64,000 nucleotides of DNA from contig NC_089981.1 in assembly GCF_036417845.1 (NCBI RefSeq), positions 41,112,668-41,176,667 on the forward strand, in the 5' to 3' direction. The notes under the pieces are model-generated. The model ran no database searches. It worked only from the letters and a program-made list of their open reading frames with translations, and was not told the DNA's origin. Shown one piece after another: positions 50,149 to 63,230 of the stretch; the first letter of the stretch is position 1; every line of letters starts with the position of its first letter. The translations under genes and the position numbers were made by a program. Source of the stretch: Apteryx mantelli. Its lineage: Eukaryota > Chordata > Aves > Apterygiformes > Apterygidae.

Positions 50149-53100
50149 AAGAGTTAAAAAAATCAATAATAATCAAGACCTTAAGTCTCTGTAGCCATTA
50201 GAAGACACATATATAATGCGATGATCAAAAAGTAGGAACAGATTTTGACTATTAATTAGCTTAAATCAAACTAGCTTAAATTTAATTATTTTTTGTAGTT
50301 TTTTTCTTTCTGATCCGTAGTAATAGCTCTTGGATTTTTTTCAGCGTGGAATTATGTGTTCTTCAGTGTTTCTTATGTTCTTCCATATACAAAATTAAAG
50401 TTTATATTGTCTCAATGTTTTTCTGTTGACACCTGTGGCTATATAAAAATCAATTACAAGCCAATTTTAAACACAGCATGGATTCCCATATAGAGATATA
50501 GAGGAGACAGAAGATAAGCAGGATAACTTTTTTTTTTCTTTTTTTTAAAGAAAAACCTCTGGAAGGAATTATATCCTGCTAATACTGTTTAATGTCAAAG
50601 CAAGCCGAGGCTAATATTTTTGTTTGTAGGAGAGCAGGTCTCCTGGAGAGAAGCTTTTAGCATAGAAACAGTTCTGGTGCTGAACATGCCATGCGCCAGG
50701 AAGCTTTTGAGCACTTCAAGTTCCTTTGCTCAGTTTTCTCATTCTCCTTGGAATCCTTGTCTTCCAATTTTAGACCCCATACACTTGGCCTAAGCATAAA
50801 CTTTTTATTAATCTGCCAAGGTATTCCTGATGTTTACAGGGGCAGCGAGTCAGAGAGGAAAGCTGCTAATACATCACGTTGTGTTAAAGCACAGAATGAC
50901 AGCAAGGCCTGGAACTAGCCCTAGGTCCACACCCTTTCATACTAACTAAGCAAGACTGTGCTGTAGACACCATTTTACCACCCTGTCTTGGGACATGCAG
51001 TATATTAGACTTGCTAAGGGCTAGTGTGGTTGGAACTGAAATTACAACTCCAATTTCAGTGATAAACATAGATAAGAATTATGGGCACCATGGTAGACAG
51101 AGAAACAACAGAAGGCTCCCTATTAATGTTTATTATTACCAAGTGTGATATAAAGTCGCAAAAATAAACATATGCCTGGTCAGGTTTTCCACAGAAAATT
51201 TTTATCATCCAAATATTTCTAATATAATTGAAACTGTGTGAAACAGTGATTTTCTCAAGAATTTCCACTTTTCTTTAAAAGCAATGAAATCTGATTTTAG
51301 TGTTTTAGATATTTAGATTTTTCTACAGAAAATCTGAAAAAAATCTAGAGACTAAAATAGCAGAAGAAGAATACATTTAATAATCTCTAAGTAATCCTAC
51401 CCTAAAATTCATATAATGCCATCCAGAAACAAAAGATAAGATAAAATTCAGCCTGTTCTGAGAAAGGAAAAAACCTTCCACTATATGAATTCATTAATTC
51501 ATTATCAAATTAACATTCAATTTAGAGCCATATCTATTTGAAGGTCACAGTCGTTAGCTATAAAGCCTTAAACAGGTTAAGATCTCATAATGCCAAAGAC
51601 CTCTGTATTTCAATTAGGCATCTGTATTTAACGGGGATTCAGCAGCTTCCTTTTCATATGGATGAGCAGTTTATTCTCGATACAGTGACCCTGGCTGCAA
51701 GTGTACTACTATGAAGAACACAAATTTAACCCAAATATGAGAATTTTGAGGAAATTTCAAGGCTTTCATTTTTCCTAAATTTGTTCAACTGAGCTATGGG
51801 AGCACCACTTACTACTCTGATATTTAAATGTTTTACTATTAACATGCCTATCCTTGTATCATCTATGTTGCAAATACATCTCTTCATAAGTGTTTGAGTT
51901 TGTCTTAGGAAATAAAAACCTTTTCTTGAAAGCTAAAAATAGAACAGAATGGGCAGAGTCGTAACTGTGTAATTGGATGAAATTGAGTAATAGCATACTG
52001 TGTACCTTTCAGAGAAAAAAATAAACAGCCCCCCCCAAAAAACAGCAAGGCACAATATCTGATTCTCTCCTGTCTTCTGGCACTGACTAGTGCCATTGCT
52101 TCTGACAGAAGCAGAATTTTCAGTTTCAGAGTAGTTGTGATTTATACTGCCATTACATTTCCTTTTTCTAGTTCAGTGGTAAATATAGGGTTAAAGCTGT
52201 TTAGCAGCTTCTCCACCTGTCTTAAGAACAAGCAAAATATAAATTAATTTTCTTGGAACCATAACCTTTATATTTCTTTTGAAGCAAGAAGCTTCTTGAG
52301 AATGAAGAGTGGTTTTGATTCTCAAGTAAATGAATATGAGTTTAGCTTTGATCTCCCTAGGCTTTTCCTAGAATGCAATATCTTATTTAGATAACACTAA
52401 ATGCAATGTTTGGACTTCAGTGAAATCTTACAAAGTAGCTGCAAGCATAGCCTCCAGAGGAGCAGAGAGAGCTAGCCTTGAACGCACTCAGAGGAGTCCT
52501 ACAGTTACACTTGGATACTTGATTCCTGCACATGCTACAAGAACACTGAATTGCTTAATACAACGCACTGAGTAGGCTAAACTGGATGGTTATAGCTTGC
52601 AGAAAAATCAGAGACATAAAAACAAGAAGCTTTAAGAAAGGAGCTGAAGAAGAAAATGGACAACCCTTGGTATGCAGGAGAAAACACAAGTACAGGAAGC
52701 AGCATGATGAACTCCAAATGACTGGAATGGGAGAAAATGAGAGTGCGATGGAGAGAGGCCTGGGCAGAGCAGAGGTGATGTGAGAGATTAGGGCTGAAGC
52801 TTTTGCAGTGAGAACACTGTGAAAGGACTTCAGAAACCTGACCCCATGAAATCAGTTACTTCCCCAACCAAAGGAGAGCTGTTCGAAGACGCTCAAAAGT
52901 GCAGAATTCTAGAAAGATATAGCCATAGCCAAAGGAATAACACAAAGCAAATACTGTTTACTATCCATATAGTATTCTAGAGATGTCTAAGCCTGATGTA
53001 AGCTGCTGGGGAGGCTGCTTCATGATATTTGAACGCATATGCTAGATGACAGGGGTAGAGACAAGAAAGTCTGGTGAAATTACACAAGTGACTGGTCTGA

Positions 53101-53429
53101 TGGGCGCCTTTCATTCAAACAGTGTGATCCAGGGACTCCTAACTGGGGCTACGCTCACCAGGGCTTTGCTTATCTATGCTTGGTAGCTCCAGCTATGAGC
53201 ATTTATGCTCCTGGACTGCATGATTGGGGGTAACAGGCTACTTCACTCTGCCCCTTTTGTCCCAAGATGTTTCTTCTGCCACCCACTTGGATGTCTAAGG
53301 AAATCTTTCCATGTTACTTATGCGGGGAGTAAAAGATGAAAACTGCACGGATGGTAGGACCCGGCCTTTTATTTTCATTCTTTTATTCTGCTTTAAAGTG
53401 ATGCTGCCAGAGGTATTCCAAGGGTTCTC

Positions 53430-53780
53430 TCTAGATAATCAGCATTTTAAAACACTATTTATTTTCCCAGTCTAGAAAGCCTGCAGTGTTTGTCTTGTGC
53501 CACAGTAATCTAATGCGATTTGTTCTACTGATAATTAGCAAAGGACACTTACGGTGGCCCCTTAGTGCTGCGGCATGCTTTTTCATACTCGTGACACCAT
53601 GTTGGGTACTCACAGCATTTTGTGTCACGCTTCTGAGATAATAGCAACGTCAGGATTTATACTGGAAGCTCACAAGTGCACTTTAGGAAAGCCATAAATA
53701 TGAAGCCTGTGGCCCACTGTGTAGCAAAATGGTCAGTGACTGAGGACAAAGGTTAACAAGGCGGAAACAATAAATCTGAT
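53430..53780. promoter_or_regulatory. Candidate conserved non-coding block
   Basis: Balanced, repeat-free sequence with CAGTAATCTAATGCGATTTG, TAATTA (53532-53537), GTGCTGCGGC and AGCAACGTCAGG. CpGs are retained although the area is AT-rich. No open frame of note. Confidence 0.2.
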
Positions 53781-56122
53781 TTAAGTAAAGGGCTCTCCAA
53801 AGCTTTCTCAATACCACATCTTAATTTAGCAGTTTTTCACACCACATGGGATAATTTTTCCCTTCCTTTTCAATAATTAAATAGGTACTTGAAAGCATAA
53901 TCAAGGCAACAGAGTGGTATAATAGAGTTACTGGATTAGAGCTTGTTTATTATTTTCTGTCTTTTCAAGGCATTTTAACACATTTTTGCTTTTAAAGATT
54001 ACACTTTATGGAAGTGGAAATTGCACTGATTTAAAGATGGGTCTTCAGAGATTTGCATTTATGGACATTTCTATCAAGTGTCCAATGTCTTCAAAATAAA
54101 CCTGCTACATCTTAGAGAGAGAAAAATTTCAAACAATTTGGACTTCATTATAGCCTATACTGGAAAATGAGATTTTCAGTATTTCCTGTCTGCAGTCAGA
54201 GAAAAAAACCTTCGAAGTAACCTCATTTCAGTCAACGGGCTGGCTTTGGTGTAAACTACCGCTGCTTACTGACTCAGTGGTAGAAAACAAGAAATTATAT
54301 GAGGATTTAGATAATTCTGATTAAAGCACAACATACAACTGCTTTATTTTTTTTATAGGGGACTGAGAGTTAATGGACTGTAATTGAATGTACAGTACTT
54401 GAATAAACTGGTTCACCTTAGTTCTAACTTGTGAAAAACAAGCTTTTGCGTACACAAGCGGGTATACAGGCAAAATATTCTCTCCTTTGGAAATTAGAAC
54501 AGAACTTGTGACAGATTTGCAGGCTGCCTTGAAGCCTGACATGTCCCATGCTATCCTCTAACTTCTGTCCATAATGAAGGCCTCACTGCTTTACCTATAC
54601 ACTAAAGATATTCTTGGGAGATGCAGTTCATTTTCCAATTAGCAGTCAAAGAATGGCTGCAGCTAAAGATTTGTAAAACTGGGACTTCCTAGTGTCAGGT
54701 TTCCTTTACATTGTGCGTATGTGCTCTGAATGTGTAAGACTTTACATTTTCCAACAATTGTGCTTCAAAGCCTCTGGGTTTCTTTCCCTGCACCCAACAA
54801 TACTCACATCACTATATGAATCTGCAAAATCAAGAAATTAAAATCTAAAAGAAGAAATTCAAATTATTCCTGAGAAAATGTCACTACGGTGAAGTTCTGC
54901 CCTTTTTGATAAATGCATTTATTTGTTTTCAGACCTGGAGTCAGAATATTATTACACTGAGTAGACTGTAATCTCTCTTTCTCTTTCTCCCTCACCCATA
55001 CAAACCTCTCCCCCAGCCATTTTTACTATAGCTTTTTGCTTGCTGTTGTTGAGGCTAACATCAAAAGCATTTTGAAGGAATAATACCAACAAGTAATGTC
55101 AGAGCCTCGATGAAAAGATAAAAGAGAGTCTATCAACTGCCAGCACTTGAGTGCTCAAGGATTCAAAAGTGGGACTATTGCTTTGTGAAACAAGCACAGC
55201 AGCCAAAGCTTTTAAACCTATCATCAAAGCCTTGAAACAGAACAAAAGCATTGCCAAAGACAATTCTAATGTGTAGGTTTATACTGTTTTAATTTAGAGA
55301 GATATTACCTTCACAATCTAAAAATCATGACCTGAAGTCTCTGTGCTGGAGAGAGAATAGGTAACTATCTCCACACATTATGGTATCCATAATAAATGCA
55401 ACTAAGAAAATCTACAGAAAAAAATTGCATTTGGTAAAATATTCAGTTATAAGTGTTTTTATGTTTTCTTCTGCTGAAAGCCTGAGTGACTGAGCTTTAA
55501 ACATCTGAGCGCTCATACGAAGTACATGTCAAGCACACATTTCTTTGGGGAGGAAGCAATGTGTTTCTTAGGGGGAGCCACGATCTGAGGAGACAGGAGA
55601 GGGCACTGTTCCACACAGAGTACTCTTCCAGATCTCTGGCTTTGCAGTAATTAAATGAGCTACAGTGACATTTGACTATAAATTGGACAATGAATACGAT
55701 TACTATCTGCAAACAGCATGTGATAAAAAATCGATATGAACTTTGCCCCCTGCAATTTGGGCATCTTTGAGCTGGCCCCCCTGTACCCAGTATTCACACA
55801 GCAAAATCACACTACATAGCACAGCCCGTGGGTGGATGTGCGGAGCTTGCCAGGTGCTCTGGCGCAATACTGCATCCCCTTGGAAAACCTTGCCTTGTTT
55901 TATTCTGCTCCGGTTTGCAGGGAGCCCGCTTGGGCCCCTCTAGATTGTTTACATGCCCACTTGCTCATAGCTGGGAATTTTAACAGATACTATACATACC
56001 TCATGTAGAACAGAAAAAAGTATTGAATTTTAAAATTCCATAATCTAGCACATTTGCGTTTTCTCTTCAAATATTTGCTTTCTTCCTGAGAGACTCAAGA
56101 ACTTCAGCAACCAATTGTCTTT

Positions 56123-56164
56123 CTTGGTTTTGCTCAGTTTTTGCTTGGTTTGGCTCAGTTTTGA
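56123..56164 (+). repeat. Tandem duplication, 21-bp period
   Basis: CTTGGTTTTGCTCAGTTTTT at 56123 recurs as CTTGGTTTGGCTCAGTTTTG at 56144 with two mismatches. Lies about 230 bp from the CR1 fragment. Confidence 0.65.
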
Positions 56165-56394
56165 GAACCGTGAACACCTGACTCCAATTTAGCCAAATAA
56201 AATAAGTGATCACTAACAGACAGTTACATGCAGCCAAGGAGAAAACAGACACAACACCGTCTGATCATACACAACTAGCCAGCCCAGTTTGCTTTAAAAT
56301 GTTTGGTGCATAACCTTCCTTTTGGAGAAACTTTAGCCGGATGATGCTCCATCAGGATGCCTGCACTTCCAGCCCGCGGTTTTCCAAACAACAT

Positions 56395-56660
56395 TTCATC
56401 TAAACTGTTTCATTTCCTTGCTTCTAGGAAGGTGGTGTGAGACAGTATCAAAAGCCGTACTAAGGACACACAACACCAACTCCTTCTCCCAATCCCCAAG
56501 GTCTGTATCTCTGGCACCACAGCGATTTGCCTGGTTTGGCAAGATTCCTTCTTGACAAGTCCGTGCTAGCTGTTATTAATCCCCTTGTCATCTTCTACGT
56601 GCTTACAAACTCTTTCTTTGATTATCTCTCCCAGTCTCTTTTGGAGAAATGCACACTCTG
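56395..56660 (-). mobile_element. CR1 LINE fragment (reverse transcriptase region), decayed
   Basis: Seen on the minus strand: a frame reads EIIKERVCKHVEDDKGINNS, a stop, then HGLVKKESCQT. Downstream the sequence gives GFDTVSH. These match the order of conserved blocks in CR1-type ORF2 reverse transcriptase (INNSQHGF..G+SCQTN followed by AFDTVSH). The Gln of INNSQHGF has become a TAG, and there are indels between the blocks, so it is dead. Only a few hundred bases of the roughly 4-kb element remain; the flanks up to about 56730 may also belong to it. CR1 is the main LINE of birds, crocodilians and turtles, which supports the host assignment. Confidence 0.8.
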
Positions 56661-58769
56661 TCACACCATGGATCTTTGCTTTTCCCTTTCATAGCATTGG
56701 CACCAGTCAGGTTCTTTTCCAGGCTTTGCCCAACTTTCATGAGTCCAGGAAATTCATGATAAAATGTAGTAACAACTTATTATCTAGTTCAGTAAATAGA
56801 AATTATGATTTAATTATGATCAAAAGCTGTTGAAATTGCAGGAGTTTATCTGTATTATCTCCTTTTAATTACTCTTTTTTCTGCAAAAGAAGTTGGTGTT
56901 TACACTAGCAATACTTCTTAGGAACGATATGAACTATTCATAAATAACATTTCTGTAATTGAGCAATCATGTCCCATCATGATCTGTATTCCATTGCAAG
57001 TGTACATTTTCTTTGTCACAGGATAGAAAAAATGTATATGTATTTAATTACTGCAAAGGAAATGTCTTAGAGAAAGGTGACTGTGAACCAGAGGTCAGAG
57101 CAAAGCAAAATACTGTTTTAACCTTGTCTGATGCTATAACTTCAGTATATAGTAAGTTTATGTCAGTCTCAACCAAATTTAAAAGAAATAAAAGAGGAAA
57201 TGGAAATCTTCAGTGAAATTGTACTTTCTTCAGAATAAGCTCTTCTGTGAAAACAATTTTTAATTTGAATTCCAAGGCAAGAAAGAGAAAAGAGACCTCA
57301 CTGGCTGTTAATTAATCTTTCTAAAAAATCTAGAAGTTGCCTAGAAAGCATACGAGACTATTCTGGATATATAGAAAGCATTCAAACTTTATGATATACA
57401 GACAGAATACAGATTAATTGAAAGTTCTGGATAAGAAACCCTGTATCTGACCTGCTGGCTTATATGAAAGTATCTGTAATGTTTATCCATCATTTATAAC
57501 AGAATTTCTGTTTTCTGCCTAGACGCTTGATTTTAATGCTATTGGAAAGTATACTGTATTTCATATAGAACTTCCACAGTGTCTTCAGAAAGAAAGTTCA
57601 GACTTCAGAAAACAACCCTTGAAATAACATTAATTAAAAGAAGACTTAAAAAAAAGAGGAGAGTGCGAAGAGAAGAAAAAAATGACTTATTTAGAACAAG
57701 AGGGAAACCAGTTGTCCATGTAACATTCCTTTACTTTGAACAAATAACTAATGAGTTGGGAAAATTCTATTGCATTTGGAAATACGAATTTTATTTTGCA
57801 GATAGATAGGAAGCAAGGTTAAAAGGTCTAATTTGTATGGCTCAGTTTCTTCATAAAATTATCTATGTGTTATTGGCATTCTGAAATTCCAGTTTGCTTA
57901 ACAGCAGGGCCTCAGCCATGTTGGTGTTCACACAAACATGTGTGATTCGCAGTTAAGATCTCTGGTGTCCTTGGCTGTCATACAAAAACGTGTTATGTAA
58001 GCAGCCAAGTGGTGTGAAACAGGTAGACTTGCTTAAATGCAAAGATGTGCAAGATGTACATGATATATTTGTACATGAATATGAAATATTTATTTTCTGT
58101 TATGAACATCTAACATTTCAGACCAATACAGAAAATTTGAAGATACTGCACTGTGAAATAACCTGAGAAAAAATTATATCCAAATCTGTGGTAAAAAAAA
58201 CCAACCAACACTCACATATATTTTCTGCATCTTTTACTGACTGCAGAAATCAAAGAACAGGTTTTCTATATATAAACTTTTATCAGTGAAAATTTCAAAA
58301 CTAATATAACTTCTGACATTCTAAGCATATTGTAAGGAAATTGAGGATAGAACTATCGATAAAAAAGGTGAAACACAAAGATGGAAATCTGTCTTTGAAT
58401 ATAGTCAAGTTCCTACCAGAGCTTTACTTTTTGAGAAGGAAACAAGAAGTAAGTTTGTCAGTACTGAAACATCTTACTTTGAAACAGAAGCTTAGCTTTT
58501 TCCCATTGAAATTAGATTCCTTCGGGATTTTACAAATAGTGTGCAACGCTATAGATCTGCACAACATACTAAATGTTAAAATTATGATCATAAATCATTA
58601 GTTTTCTCAGATTATGGTTTAAACTGTTCAAAATTTGTTTTGATTCAGAATAAAATGAATTTCAAAACCTTATGCTCTTTTTAATGAAACTGTCTTCTTT
58701 ACGTTATCGTACTGAATTTGCGGTTTGTAACAACATTTCTGAAGAAAATTTTGATTCAGATTAATAATG

Positions 58770-58805
58770 TAGCATTAGTTTCTAATTTAGCATTAGTTTC
58801 TTTAG
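58770..58805 (+). repeat. Tandem duplication, 18-bp period
   Basis: TAGCATTAGTTTCTAATT (58770-58787) followed directly by TAGCATTAGTTTCTTTAG (58788-58805). The first 14 bases are identical. Confidence 0.7.
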
Positions 58806-58997
58806 AAAATGCCTAATGGCTATTATTTCTCAGATTTATAGCATGATTTTCTAAAGAGAATTTTTAAGGTGTTTCAGTTGTCACTGAAATATAAATACCA
58901 TTGTACGCTTTGGGGTCAGTGACTGTCAGATAGCCTGTATTACCCTGCCAACATAATGAAGCTTTGGTGTTGATTGGTTGCTCGGCATTGATTTAAT

Positions 58998-59041
58998 AAC
59001 AACAACAACAACAATAATACTTGTATGTCTACTTGTATGTC
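58998..59041 (+). repeat. (AAC)5 microsatellite plus perfect 12-bp duplication
   Basis: (AAC)5 at 58998-59012, then AATAAT, then TACTTGTATGTC twice in perfect tandem (59018-59029 and 59030-59041). Confidence 0.75.
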
Positions 59042-59094
59042 ATCCTTCTTTTAGTTAAGTAAGGTATCTTTAACACATTGCTCATCAGAACCTA

Positions 59095-59220
59095 TTTGAG
59101 GAAAAGAAAGATTGTAACTGTCATTTTGCAAAGTAGAATTAAAGATCATCCAGGGAAGTTTGTAGCAGAGCAGAGAAGTAAATGCAGATTTCTCTAGTCC
59201 CAAGCTAAACCCTAATGTCT
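59095..59220 (-). mobile_element. Ancient MIR/L2-like remnant, antisense
   Basis: Seen on the plus strand: CCAGGGAAGTTTGTAGCAGA, GCAGAGAAGTAAATGCAGAT and TTCTCTAGTCCCAAGC resemble the antisense MIR/L2 stretch reading GTCACACAG..AGTGGCAGAGC.GGGATTAGAACCCAG..CTGACTCCCAG. Preceded by CATTTTGCAAAGTAGAA, the expected position of CATTTTACAGA. Confidence 0.45.
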
Positions 59221-60109
59221 GTCATTTTCTAGAAATTAAGTTAAAAGTTTGGCCTAAGATATCTGAGAATTAATCTGAGTGACAAGTGTGCGGGAATGAA
59301 GAAACACATGGGATATTTTAGATACAGTGATACATATTTCTACAATGGCTGTCTTTATGAATCCAAAATGCAAGAAAAAGCTCTTAAGAGAAGTGCTAAA
59401 TGTTGGGTTTGTTTTTAAGTTTCCTTTCTGTAATTTTATGGAATATTTCTACATTTTTATTGCTGCAAATGATAAGTGGAGAAAATACTTAGAAGCTTGA
59501 ACCTGAAAAAACCACTGAGTATTGAACTGAGTACATTGCAAAGTGCTCCTGTCAGCGAAACCATTCAGTGTTAGAATCTTATGGCCCCAGTTCAGGAAAT
59601 CCTTAAGTAAGTGGTTTCCTGAATAAGATTAAACAGTATTTGAAGAAGCAAGGTCTCCAAGTAGATGAGAATTTAAAATGTTAGGAAACAAACAAAAAAA
59701 ACACCAACCAAACTTTCTTAAATGGTAACCAAAGTTCATTTCTTCCTCTCTCAAACGCTAAACAAAGTCCATTTCTTCAGACATATATGGGATGTGGCAC
59801 ATACCAAAATGACTGATGGATGTGACAATTCTGACTACTCTTGCCTCCTTTCACAGCAGCCCTACCTTCTGCGGAAATGTTATCACTGCTCTTGCTACAT
59901 AATTTATAGTTAATGATAGTCTTGTGAGACATCAGGAAGAGAAAACACCCCATGGTAAATACAGGGGCTTCAGTGACTGTGGTATCTTAGTCTTTGGGGC
60001 CAGAAAGTGGGATTTGTTTGGTCCCTTCTGACAGTGACATACTTTTATGAGTAAAAATGGAAAAATAACACTGTATTGTTTACATTCAACATAAACATCT
60101 TCTTTCTAT

Positions 60110-60530
60110 AGCGTGTGGAAGCTACTATGATCAAGTCTGCAGGTTTTGTAGAGGCAGGAGGTTGTAGTGGGTGTGGGGCTGGGCCAAGATCAGGCCCTGT
60201 GGTGGCCAGTGCCATGTAACCTCCTGCACTGCCAGATTGGTAAGGAAAATCCTCTCCTGGCACCATCGCTGGAAATGATCAAACTTGGATTTGTTAACAA
60301 TATTGCTTTTCTTGGCAAATATCAACAGATGCCCTCAGTGTTAAACGCTCTGATACCTGTTGTAAGGCACTACCAGGAGGCAGCGAGTGACCAGGGGCCG
60401 GGAACACCCTGGCCAGTCAGAGGTCTGGCCCGAGCTGGAGTTGGCAGCTTGTGTTACAGAGGAGCGAGGGAAAGACAAAGCTTTATTTATGCATTGTTAG
60501 AAATGTGCTGCTCGATTCAACCACTCATCT
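60110..60530. other. GC-rich patch with several open frames
   Basis: About 400 bp of higher G+C (for example 60375-60460) with open frames on both strands. On the minus strand a frame reads MVPGEDFPYQSGSAGGYM and then LATTGPDLGPAPHPL, preceded by an acceptor-like ATCATTTCCAG. On the plus strand a 121-codon frame (60167-60532) overlaps. No homology is recognised; a minus-strand exon is possible but frames this open are expected in GC-rich DNA. Confidence 0.2.
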
Positions 60531-60617
60531 GATGAGGTGTGTTCCCATCATTATTTGTTGATTAAAGCTAGAAATCAGTGATTACCGTTGCAGAAATAAG
60601 GTCATGCTCAATGGTTT

Positions 60618-60625
60618 TGACGTCA
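60618..60625. promoter_or_regulatory. Palindromic CRE site TGACGTCA
   Basis: A perfect cAMP-response element with its CpG intact in a CpG-poor background, about 90 bases beyond the GC-rich patch at 60110-60530. Single sites occur by chance about once per 65 kb in random sequence and less often in CpG-depleted DNA. Confidence 0.25.
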
Positions 60626-61087
60626 GGGCCACGCTTAACCCTTGAGAGAACGACCTGCTTGACCAATTACACACAGGAACACTCTTTAACTGTGCCACAG
60701 CTCATTTTAGCAGAGTGGTTACATGCCATTGGTTCAGATCTCTTTAAAACATCATAGACCTAACTCAATAGTAAAGTAGAACTGTTTTTCCACCAACAAA
60801 ACACACTTGAACAATGTATTTCATTAAGTTTTGGAAGTATAATTATGTTTTGCAAGAATACTTGTACCAAAGTTTCTTGATCCTATCATCTTCACAAAGA
60901 CAAGTCAGCAATTCACCAACAATAATTTAGTTTACTCCATTAAATGGACAAAGACATTGTTAAAAGTAGCAAGCACTGTCCCACACATTTAATTCAGAGA
61001 CTTTCACAATTTTTGTAGAAATGTTGCCAAAACCCATGCCATCATTTCTGTATTCAGGCACATGAGATAATATTTGCTCCATTCTCC

Positions 61088-61103
61088 TTTTTTTTTTTTT
61101 TTT
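61088..61103 (+). repeat. T16 homopolymer
   Basis: Sixteen consecutive T. Not accompanied by a polyadenylation signal or a recognisable retrocopy on the minus strand. Confidence 0.8.
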
Positions 61104-62229
61104 AATGAAAGAACTTTTGCCAATGGAATCTATGTGATTGATGACATGGTTGAATGTTTTTGTACGTGTACAATACTGCAGAGCCATTTCATTTTCAAAA
61201 AATGTTGACATACTCAGATCATAAAAGGGAAAAGAAAAGAAATATAGATTGAGATCTTTACCAGACTGTCTTATCTACTGTCTGAATATTAATCATATTT
61301 TGAGCACAGTAAGGAAAATTGCTTCTTAATACAGTCCATGGATATTTAATTTTGATAAGATCATGTGCATTCTTTCTGACAGTAAACAGTCCTATACCCT
61401 TGTTTTATTTCATTCTTACAGCAGCTGGCATACCCAGAAGCTTTTTGTTTCACGAATGCATACACTTTGAAACTGTCACATGCATATTTGGCTAAAATTT
61501 TAATTGCCCTACAAACTCTACCTAAATTTGCATTCAATATTATTACATATTTAACATTTTTTGTTTACTTTTGTGTGCACAAGTTTCTATAGGTTCAGTT
61601 TCTGTAAAAGTAAGATAAAAAGTAAACTGTGGTTAAGATGAGGAAGAGGCAGACTTTAAGGAATAGTTAAGCTTTAGTTTTACCCAGCCCAAATTATTAA
61701 GATCCTTGGTGGTCTCATAAATCAGGATATATTACACGACATATCATCTAGTGATGAAAGAATGTGAACTAGTATAACTTTTAATGGATTTTCACCTTAG
61801 GTTGGGGTTTGTAATTCAAACATCACTTGCTGCCCAAAGGCCACCTGCCATATCAAAGACTGTAAGAGGTCATTAGCTGCAATACTATGAAAGATCTCAA
61901 ATGTTTTCCCTGTTAACTCCCAGTTAAACTCCCTGTTCAGACTTCATATCCTTTCTGTCTGAGAAAAATAGTCCTTCTTCCTAGTTGTGCAGATGGCTGT
62001 ATATCATTTTTTGTCAGAGAACTGGAGTTTCTCTCCGCTAACAGATTGGGCAAACACGGAAAAAACACCCATTAAACTGAAAAGCTATTGGTATCTGGTT
62101 GAAGAGAGCACAACCATCCAAATGTTAAGCCTAATTGCATCTTCCCTTCCCACAAGCCATGTTAGATTTGCTCATTCTCCTTGTGAGCTGCGTGCAGCAG
62201 CAACTGGACAGCTGGTGTGTATTTTCCTT

Positions 62230-62241
62230 CCCCCCCCCCCC
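62230..62241 (+). repeat. C12 homopolymer
   Basis: Twelve consecutive C, rare in an AT-rich region and able to form G-run structures on the minus strand. A second C8 run is at 52029-52036. Confidence 0.8.
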
Positions 62242-63075
62242 ATTATTCTCCAGGGCACTGAATGTTATGTTGTTCAGGTTCTAAAAATGTAAGCTGGTAC
62301 ACGGGCTGGTATGCCAAAGTAAGCACTAAAGCGAAGTTAAGCAGTCTGCTACTGCCTCCTCAGAGGTCTAGGCTGCCAATTCCAATTTGGGTCATGACAA
62401 TGATTTCATTTCTGAACTCTGTATAGGCCTTTCTCCAAATATTCATGTCTTTCTGAAAAAACTCTCCAATTCTTTATGTGGGTCAGGTTTCTGACAGTTA
62501 ACTTGCTGCCTTTCCATAAATTTGCGTATCTATCTTCTTCTCCAACTTGTACTTTCTATAGTAAATCCTGATTCTGCTCCATAATGAAAATACAGTGAAT
62601 TCCCCTGGGTGAAATGGAGGTGACTCTGTGGGTTAGAACTCCCAGATTATGACAATTTATGAATTTATTGGGCATAAAACTCTATAGGCTATTAAACAAT
62701 TTCAAAGTTTCTCAGTTTCTAGTGCAAGATTTTGTTATTCACTGTCAAATATATTTCTATCTTTCCTTGGATTACCTGCCTCTGGATGAAATTGATGTGA
62801 TAATCTTAGGCACTGATAAGAATAAAGATGCATTTGGTAATGGATCTGTTTATAAAAATTCTCATAAAATTCCAGATAAAGTTCTCCTTTAAATATGCAT
62901 TTCCTCTATCATTGCTTATACATGATGCAGAGATGGGACATAAAAACCTATCTATCTTGCTTATGTTCAAGATAGTAAAAATAATGAACTTTTATGAATT
63001 TCCACAGAAGCAAATAATTAGTAACACCCACTCCTTATTGCCAGCTGAATCAATGTTTACATTTAGCCAGGGCCC

Positions 63076-63230
63076 CTGTGGTTGGACTTCAGGGAGAAGT
63101 GTCTTCACTGAAAAGAGTTTCTCAGACAGGTTTCTTGAACAGCCACGAATTACACCACAACAACTTGTCAAGGACATTGCAATTTACTATTGCACTGTCA
63201 GTAGCTGCTATGTGATTTCTGGTGAAGGCG
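63076..63230 (+). pseudogene. Possible Tc1-like transposase DNA-binding remnant
   Basis: The longest open frame in the window (62828-63385, 185 codons) contains TSGRSVFTEKSF, then EQPRITPQQLVKDIA and TVSSCYVIS. This resembles the order GRPRK..., NPR.T..EL..DL and .VS.STI.R of the second helix-turn-helix in Tc1-family transposases. No DDE catalytic region is recognised downstream, and the flanking codons look random. A weak, by-eye similarity; the alternative is a chance open frame. Confidence 0.2.

Larger units (their letters stand above)
50160..56390. other. Non-coding stretch
   Basis: AT-rich with T-runs (50529-50548), a CT-rich tract at 54973-54996 and a GC-richer patch at 55740-55950 without splice-flanked open frames. 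See 53430-53780 for a candidate regulatory block. Confidence 0.5.

Noticed and set aside
61088..61230. T16 run as poly(A) of a minus-strand processed pseudogene
   Set aside because: No AATAAA upstream on the minus strand, no recognisable protein and no flanking duplication seen.
62290..62400. 5S rRNA-like words (GAAGTTAAGCAG, GGTCTAGGCTG)
   Set aside because: Only one short word resembles 5S; the rest of the gene and its fold are absent.
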